From: JAAYUD01 sp036846645
GTDB lineage: Bacteria; Bacteroidota; Bacteroidia; Bacteroidales; Bacteroidaceae
Length of the DNA: 9,656 bases
Assembly (NCBI GenBank): GCA_036846645.1
Contig: DAIUBN010000122.1
Span: 1 to 9,656, forward strand
Reading direction: 5' to 3'
Shown piece by piece: positions 5,960 through 9,656 of this stretch; within the stretch, counting starts at the first letter, position 1, and every line of letters begins with the position of its first letter. Made by a program: the position numbers and the translations under genes. Below the pieces are notes generated by a model. The model worked only from the letters and a program-made list of their open reading frames with translations. It did not search any database and had not been told where the DNA came from.

Positions 5960-7120
5960 ATGACTGATATTGATTTAAGAGAATTCGACGAAATCCGTCC
6001 TTACGAAGACTCGGAGATAGCTCCCGTCTTCGAAGAGCTGATTGCCGACGAGGCTTTCCGAAAGGCAGTCAGTGGTATAATCCCAGGAGTTCCATTTGAA
6101 CTTCTGGCAGCCAAGATGCGTATATGCAAAACGAAACTCGAATTTCAGAAGACGTTCTGCTACGACATCATCATGAATATAGTAAAAAAATTCACGGCCG
6201 GGCTAACTATGGACGACTCGGCTCTTATCGACAGACAGCATCCTCACCTCTATCTGACCAACCATCGGGATATTGTTCTCGATGCAGGTTTTCTCGCTGT
6301 TCTGCTTCTAGACAGAGGTATTAATACAACAGAGATAGCAATTGGCGACAACTTGCTTGTTTATCCGTGGATAGATAAGATTGTTCGCATCAATAAAGCA
6401 TTTATTGTACAACGTGCTCTATCAATGCGTCAGATACTCGAATCGTCCAAACGCCTATCTCGCTACATGCACTACGCCATCAACGTGAAAAAAGAATCTA
6501 TATGGATGGCACAACGTGAAGGCCGAGCTAAAGACTCTAACGACCGAACTCAAGATAGCATTGTCAAAATGATTGCAATGGGAGGCGAAGGCGACTTCAT
6601 TGACCGCTTGATGGAAATGAATATCGTGCCGCTGAGTATTTCGTATGAATTTGACCCATGCGACTATCTGAAAGCCCAAGAGTTTCAGATGAAGAGAGAC
6701 ATACCCGACTACAAGAAGACCAATAAAGATGACCTCAAGAGCATGCAAGTTGGTATGTTCGGACAGAAGGGACATGTACACTATCAAATGAGCAGCTGCA
6801 TCAACGACGAATTGAAACAAATAAATCGCAACCGCCCCAAAGCAGAACTAAGCAACACTGTTGCTGCTATCATCGACAAACATATTCATCGCAACTACCG
6901 TTTGTTCCCTAGCAATTATGTAGCTCATGACCTTTTGACGGGTCAAAATGAATATATTGACAAATATACCACTGAAGATAAAGATAAGTTTCTGGATTAT
7001 CTTCATGGTCAGATAGAGAAGATTGACTTACCCAACAAGGATGTTCCTTTCTTGCAAGATAAATTGCTGTTAATGTATGCCAATCCCCTCACTAACTTTA
7101 TGGCAGCTGGCAAAGAATGA
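5960..7120 (+). CDS. PlsC-like acyltransferase (glycerolphosphate acyltransferase superfamily)
   Basis: A 386-aa protein with the ordered blocks of the PlsC/LPLAT superfamily. Block I is LTNHRDIVLDAG (99-110), block II RINKAFIVQR (143-152), block III AQREGRAKDSND (184-195, matching the EGxR/K acceptor-phosphate motif), and block IV IVPLSISYE (222-230). Members transfer acyl groups from acyl-ACP or acyl-CoA to glycerol phosphates or other lipid acceptors at the inner membrane. Block I has five residues between His102 and Asp108 instead of the canonical four. The protein is much longer than a typical PlsC (about 240 aa) and has no clear transmembrane segment, so the exact substrate is uncertain; lysophosphatidate or aminolipid acylation are both possible. 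It lies 10 nt after ddl and overlaps the lipoprotein gene by 4 nt. Confidence 0.8.
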   Translation: MTDIDLREFDEIRPYEDSEIAPVFEELIADEAFRKAVSGIIPGVPFELLAAKMRICKTKLEFQKTFCYDIIMNIVKKFTAGLTMDDSALIDRQHPHLYLTNHRDIVLDAGFLAVLLLDRGINTTEIAIGDNLLVYPWIDKIVRINKAFIVQRALSMRQILESSKRLSRYMHYAINVKKESIWMAQREGRAKDSNDRTQDSIVKMIAMGGEGDFIDRLMEMNIVPLSISYEFDPCDYLKAQEFQMKRDIPDYKKTNKDDLKSMQVGMFGQKGHVHYQMSSCINDELKQINRNRPKAELSNTVAAIIDKHIHRNYRLFPSNYVAHDLLTGQNEYIDKYTTEDKDKFLDYLHGQIEKIDLPNKDVPFLQDKLLLMYANPLTNFMAAGKE

Positions 7121-7788
7121 GACTTACCGTCGGTCATATTGCCACTGCACTAATCCTTTTGCAAGCTTTTAGTAGTTGCAAAAGCGATAATAATGTCTAT
7201 CCGTCCGTTCAGTTGGAATTTGTGACTGCACAGACCGGCAGCAATGGTAAACTGGCAAAGATAACAACCGACAAGAACTGCACATATATGGTGAACAGCG
7301 ATAAATCGAGCAATACCTATACTGCCGATTCTACACTAAGAGTCGTGGCGAACTACGCCTACAATATCTTAGAAAAAGATACAACAGTAGACGTTTATGC
7401 TTCGGCTAAAACCATATCTGCCATACCGCAGACGACAGATAAATTCAAAGGAGAGATAATAACCGACCCAGCCCAAGTACTAAGTATCTGGCTGGGTCGC
7501 AACTACCTGAATATTGTATTGAATGTTCTGGCGCAATCCAAATCACACACATTTGCTTTCGTTGAGAAGTCTGTTACAATAGACTCTAATGGACGGCGCA
7601 ACATATCACTCCTACTCTACCACGACAAGAATAACGATTTGGAGGCCTATACCAAACGTGCCTATCTTTCTATTCCATTATCCCAATATGCAGGAGATGA
7701 TAATGCAGGAGCTATTATCAACTTTTCGCTCTATACAGACTCTTCTACACAAAAAAGTTATTCATTCGACTATAAACCGAACAAATAA
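7117..7788 (+). CDS. Putative NigD-like lipoprotein
   Basis: A 223-aa predicted lipoprotein. Residues 1-20 form a signal peptide with a hydrophobic core (IATALILLQAF) and the lipobox FSSC, with Cys21 as the acylation site; the next residues (KSDNN) resemble the acidic tether seen after the Cys in surface-exposed Bacteroidetes lipoproteins. The mature part looks like two beta-rich domains: about 30-110 and, after the short linker near 115, a C-terminal domain with WLGRNYLNIVL (125-135), LLLYHDKNND (162-171) and YLSIPLSQY (179-187). These spacings recall the NigD-like lipoprotein family of Bacteroides. The assignment rests on remembered motif similarity, without an alignment. NigD-type proteins have no established biochemical role. 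Its ATG overlaps the acyltransferase stop by 4 nt, so it is translationally tied to the ddl operon and is the last gene in it. Confidence 0.68.
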   Translation: MRLTVGHIATALILLQAFSSCKSDNNVYPSVQLEFVTAQTGSNGKLAKITTDKNCTYMVNSDKSSNTYTADSTLRVVANYAYNILEKDTTVDVYASAKTISAIPQTTDKFKGEIITDPAQVLSIWLGRNYLNIVLNVLAQSKSHTFAFVEKSVTIDSNGRRNISLLLYHDKNNDLEAYTKRAYLSIPLSQYAGDDNAGAIINFSLYTDSSTQKSYSFDYKPNK

Positions 7789-7901
7789 TACATACCCCAG
7801 AGTGCAAAGATAAAGCTGCAAAAGCTCTGTATTGATTCATCCTATACATTTATATATACTAGAAACCCGTTAGACGAAGCATCACTGCACATCCAACGGG
7901 C

Positions 7902-7919
7902 AACGAGTTAACTCGTTTT
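7902..7919 (+). terminator. Possible weak terminator after the ddl operon
   Basis: The palindrome AACGAGTTAACTCGTT (7902-7917) can form a 6-bp stem closed by a TTAA loop. The 3' arm ends in T and is followed by two more T (four T in all, 7916-7919). It lies 113 nt after the lipoprotein stop. The stem is short and the T-run weak, so termination efficiency is doubtful. Confidence 0.4.
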
Positions 7920-8007
7920 ACTAAGAGAGAGAAATACCTTTTATAATGATGATAATTCCATCATAGTGTCTTCAAGGTGTATAGAGGTTAACTCTACCTC
8001 TCTTAGT
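7920..8007 (+). ncRNA. Candidate structured RNA element (three-way junction)
   Basis: An outer 10-bp helix, ACTAAGAGAG (7920-7929) with CTCTCTTAGT (7998-8007), encloses two arms. Arm one is ATACCTT (7934-7940) with AAGGTGT (7974-7980), 7 bp including one G-U, topped by ATGATG/CATCAT (7946-7951/7959-7964) with a 7-nt loop. Arm two is TAGAG/CTCTA (7982-7986/7992-7996) with a 5-nt loop. Junction linkers are only 4, 1 and 1 nt. The G-U pair would become A-C on the minus strand, which slightly favours plus-strand RNA. No known RNA family was recognised and no promoter was seen. A small MITE-like DNA element with 10-bp terminal inverted repeats is an alternative, though no flanking target duplication is visible. 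Confidence 0.3.
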
Positions 8008-8038
8008 TGTCTAATTTTATACATAAAGTTTATAAGAG

Positions 8039-8068
8039 GGAGACTGAGCAACACATTGCACAGCCTCC
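8039..8068 (-). terminator. Hairpin terminator after susD, possibly bidirectional
   Basis: GGAG (8039-8042), CTG (8044-8046) and GCAA (8048-8051) pair with TTGC (8056-8059), CAG (8061-8063) and CTCC (8065-8068), giving an 11-bp stem interrupted by two single mismatches with a 4-nt loop. It begins 18 nt after the susD stop on the minus strand. There is no long T-run on the minus side; on the plus side the T-rich stretch TTAATTTATTTTA follows, so it may also stop plus-strand read-through. Confidence 0.6.
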
Positions 8069-8086
8069 TTAATTTATTTTACTAAT

Positions 8087-9520
8087 TTACTTAGTAGGTA
8101 AATTATCAGACCAATTCGTATTCTGCGTTACTCCAAAGCCAGAGTTGATTTCAGCTGCAGGAATTGGGAAAACGAACTTCTGAACATCCCAAGAAGAGAA
8201 CATATCAGCTTTGACAATATCACCCATACGACGTGCATCATAGAAACGATGACCTTCAGCATAGAATTCGCGGATGCGCTCATTAGAGATGAATGTCAAT
8301 AGATCTGCGGTTGTAGATGGCAGGTCAGAAGTTTTTGTGATATCCAAATTACGTTTTGCAGTATACAGCAAATAATTTTGAGCTTGTTCAATAGAACCAA
8401 TACGAGCTTCGCATTCTGCGATAATCAAACTCATTTCTGATTTTCTAAATACCGGGATATTACTTACTGCTTGTGCTGTAGAAGTACCATCAAACTTTTT
8501 AGGATGATTTCCAGAAAGCAAACCCATACGGATATCTTTAGGAGTAGCAGCAAATAACTTAAGAACAGTCTTTTGGATTGTACATTTATAACTTCCATAC
8601 AATGTGTTCAAAGCGTTTGCAGAAAGGTTATCGTTATCAGATTTGATGATAGTAAAGATATCCTCACTAGTTGCTGCTGTTGAAGTCCACATATTTACAT
8701 AAGATTCATTAGAAGGGTCAACATCGGTAGCTGTACCATCACCTTTTCCTTTCAATTCGATAGCAGCCTTCGCTGCAGCTTCAGCTTCAGCATATTTACC
8801 TAATGACATATATACCCTAGCCTGAAGTGCTTTAAGTCCCATTACTCCCAAATAGTATGCAGAACTTTCAGCTGCATCACCTGCTGCCGTAAAAGCAGTT
8901 TCCGAAGCAGTTAAATCCGAAACAATCTGAGCGTATGTTTCTTCTACAGTAGAACGTTGGACATTCTTAAGTACTTCTACTGGCTCATCCTTTACTATTG
9001 GCAAGCCCAAAGAAGATTTATTGGCATCAGAATAAGGTAAAGCAAATAAATTAACAAGATAATAATTTGCTAAAGCCTTCAATGCATAACACTGTCCCAG
9101 ATAAGAATTAAGAGTTGCCTTATCACCATCAGAAGCAATAGTTCCATTAGCCAAAAGAGCTTTACCGCCCCTAATAGCACGAGTAGTACGGTCTATGATT
9201 TGGAAACCAGCTCCCCAGACATTTTCAAGTTCACCTTCTGTATCGGAGAATGAGAAATTACTAAAAGCATAGAAATGTCCTGTTGACGAATTTCCGGCAC
9301 TGACACCTGCACACATATCACCTATAGCAACAGCATAATTGCCTAAGAAATAATAACCACCCAAAGCATTGTATGCACCATTCATACCATTACGAACATC
9401 TTTTAAAGTTTTAAAAGCGTCAGCGGTATTTTGATCATCTTTATTTTCAACGTCCAAGCTACAAGACCAAAATCCAATAGCAAACACCATCGATACTATA
9501 ATATATAATATTTTCTTCAT
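8087..9520 (-). CDS. SusD/RagB family outer-membrane nutrient-binding lipoprotein
   Basis: A 477-aa SusD homolog, close to the family's usual length. It starts MKKILYIIVSMVFAIGFWSC, a lipoprotein signal peptide with Cys20 as the acylation site. The N-terminal SusD-like domain includes LKDVRNGMNGAYNAL (39-53), a typical helix, and TPR-like helical segments such as KALQARVYMSLGKYAEAEAA (230-249). The C-terminal RagB/SusD domain has the hallmark NERIREFYAEGHRFYDARR (413-431) and ends with FPIPAAEINS (451-460). SusD proteins sit on the cell surface as a lid over the SusC TonB-dependent channel and bind the glycan or other nutrient being imported; the ligand cannot be deduced here. The gene follows the susC-like gene by 18 nt and has an unusually strong Shine-Dalgarno. 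Its terminal position in the window leaves the rest of the locus unseen. Confidence 0.96.
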   Translation of the reverse strand: MKKILYIIVSMVFAIGFWSCSLDVENKDDQNTADAFKTLKDVRNGMNGAYNALGGYYFLGNYAVAIGDMCAGVSAGNSSTGHFYAFSNFSFSDTEGELENVWGAGFQIIDRTTRAIRGGKALLANGTIASDGDKATLNSYLGQCYALKALANYYLVNLFALPYSDANKSSLGLPIVKDEPVEVLKNVQRSTVEETYAQIVSDLTASETAFTAAGDAAESSAYYLGVMGLKALQARVYMSLGKYAEAEAAAKAAIELKGKGDGTATDVDPSNESYVNMWTSTAATSEDIFTIIKSDNDNLSANALNTLYGSYKCTIQKTVLKLFAATPKDIRMGLLSGNHPKKFDGTSTAQAVSNIPVFRKSEMSLIIAECEARIGSIEQAQNYLLYTAKRNLDITKTSDLPSTTADLLTFISNERIREFYAEGHRFYDARRMGDIVKADMFSSWDVQKFVFPIPAAEINSGFGVTQNTNWSDNLPTK

Positions 9521-9527
9521 TTCTAAA

Positions 9528-9535
9528 TCCTCCTT
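9528..9535 (-). promoter_or_regulatory. Strong Shine-Dalgarno sequence of susD
   Basis: On the minus strand AAGGAGGA (9535-9528) lies 7 nt before the susD ATG, a near-perfect anti-16S match. No other gene in the window has one. It fixes the start at 9520 and suggests susD is translated at a high, independent rate from the susCD mRNA. Confidence 0.85.
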
Positions 9536-9538
9536 ACA

Positions 9539-9656
9539 TTAAAATCCAACTGTTACACCAAACATAAAACTACGAGCAACTGGATAGTTCCACCACTGAA
9601 CGCCGTTAGCACCTACGACAGCAGGATCCATACCACGATAATTCTTTGCAGTGAAT
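9539..9656 (-). CDS. SusC/RagA family TonB-linked outer-membrane protein, C-terminal end (partial)
   Basis: The last 38 codons of a gene that enters from the right edge, in frame from 9655 to the TAA at 9541-9539. The visible residues (for example FTAKNYRGMDP, then WWNYPVARSFMFGVTVGF) show the final beta strands of a SusC-type barrel, with the aromatic C-terminal residue (Phe) required for outer-membrane assembly. The family forms TonB-dependent importers that work with a SusD partner, which here is the next gene 18 nt downstream. Nothing about the N-terminal plug or TonB box can be seen. Confidence 0.93.
   Translation of the reverse strand, partial: FTAKNYRGMDPAVVGANGVQWWNYPVARSFMFGVTVGF

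Larger units (their letters stand above)
7789..8086. other. Structured intergenic region between convergent genes
   Basis: This 298-bp gap has no convincing coding sequence and no clear promoter on the plus strand, but holds several inverted repeats. CCCGTT/AACGGG lies at 7866-7871/7895-7900, and a perfect 16-bp palindrome at 7902-7917. A nested set at 7920-8007 could fold into a three-way junction. A longer hairpin sits at 8039-8068. The simplest reading is the 3' untranslated and terminator region shared by the ddl operon (plus) and the susCD transcript (minus). Confidence 0.7.

Noticed and set aside
7805..7812. Minus-strand TATCTTTG box pointing antisense into the lipoprotein gene
   Set aside because: No -33 TTTG lies 19-21 nt upstream on that strand. 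A lone match to six fixed bases is expected by chance in a window this size.
7866..7915. Integron attC-like site (GTTAGAC ... AACGGG with nearby GTTAAC)
   Set aside because: Only short cores resemble attC. There is no integrase, cassette structure or proper paired L and R boxes.
7920..8007. Invertible promoter flanked by 10-bp inverted repeats
   Set aside because: No TAnnTTTG box was found inside on either strand, and both flanking genes point toward the element, so inversion would not switch a promoter for them.
7920..8007. Hammerhead ribozyme or purine riboswitch suggested by the three-way junction
   Set aside because: The junction linkers (AGAA, A, C) do not carry the hammerhead CUGANGA/GAAA core or the purine-aptamer junction, and no plus-strand gene lies downstream to be controlled.

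Overview
The window looks like a chromosomal segment of a Bacteroidales bacterium, most likely Bacteroides or a close relative. Four things support this: a SusC/SusD outer-membrane pair, a NigD-like lipoprotein, Bacteroides-type promoters (TTTG, 19-20 nt, TAnnTTTG), and a general lack of Shine-Dalgarno sequences apart from the one before susD. No phage, insertion sequence, CRISPR array, tRNA or rRNA was seen.

Left block (1-2420), minus strand: efp (elongation factor P), then a membrane-anchored family 2 glycosyltransferase starting 1 nt after the efp stop, then radC. A promoter at 2390-2420 drives the block leftward. A short tandem repeat with a hairpin sits between the glycosyltransferase gene and radC. 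The efp promoter is back to back with a second promoter (2448-2479) that drives rpmH (ribosomal protein L34, 53 aa) rightward. rpmH is monocistronic and ends in a strong intrinsic terminator at 2723-2756.

Central block (2808-7788), plus strand: five tightly packed genes. They are a membrane-anchored PASTA-domain protein, an RluD-type pseudouridine synthase, D-alanine--D-alanine ligase (Ddl), a PlsC-like acyltransferase, and a NigD-like lipoprotein. Spacings are 11 nt, 4-nt overlap, 10 nt and 4-nt overlap, so this is very probably one operon. It mixes peptidoglycan precursor synthesis and probable peptidoglycan sensing (Ddl, PASTA), rRNA modification, lipid acylation and an envelope lipoprotein, and reads as an envelope-growth housekeeping operon. 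It is preceded by two copies of a perfect 36-bp repeat, each containing a complete promoter.

Right block (7789-9656): a 298-bp gap between convergent genes is rich in inverted repeats, including a compact potential three-way junction at 7920-8007. Beyond it, on the minus strand, come a complete SusD-family lipoprotein and the last 38 codons of its SusC partner. These are the end of a glycan-uptake locus whose other genes lie outside the window.

Most of the window is ordinary core genome, and no clearly new multi-gene system was found. The best leads are the duplicated promoter, the structured convergent intergenic region, and the PASTA protein with a lysine-rich, histone-like tail in the ddl operon.
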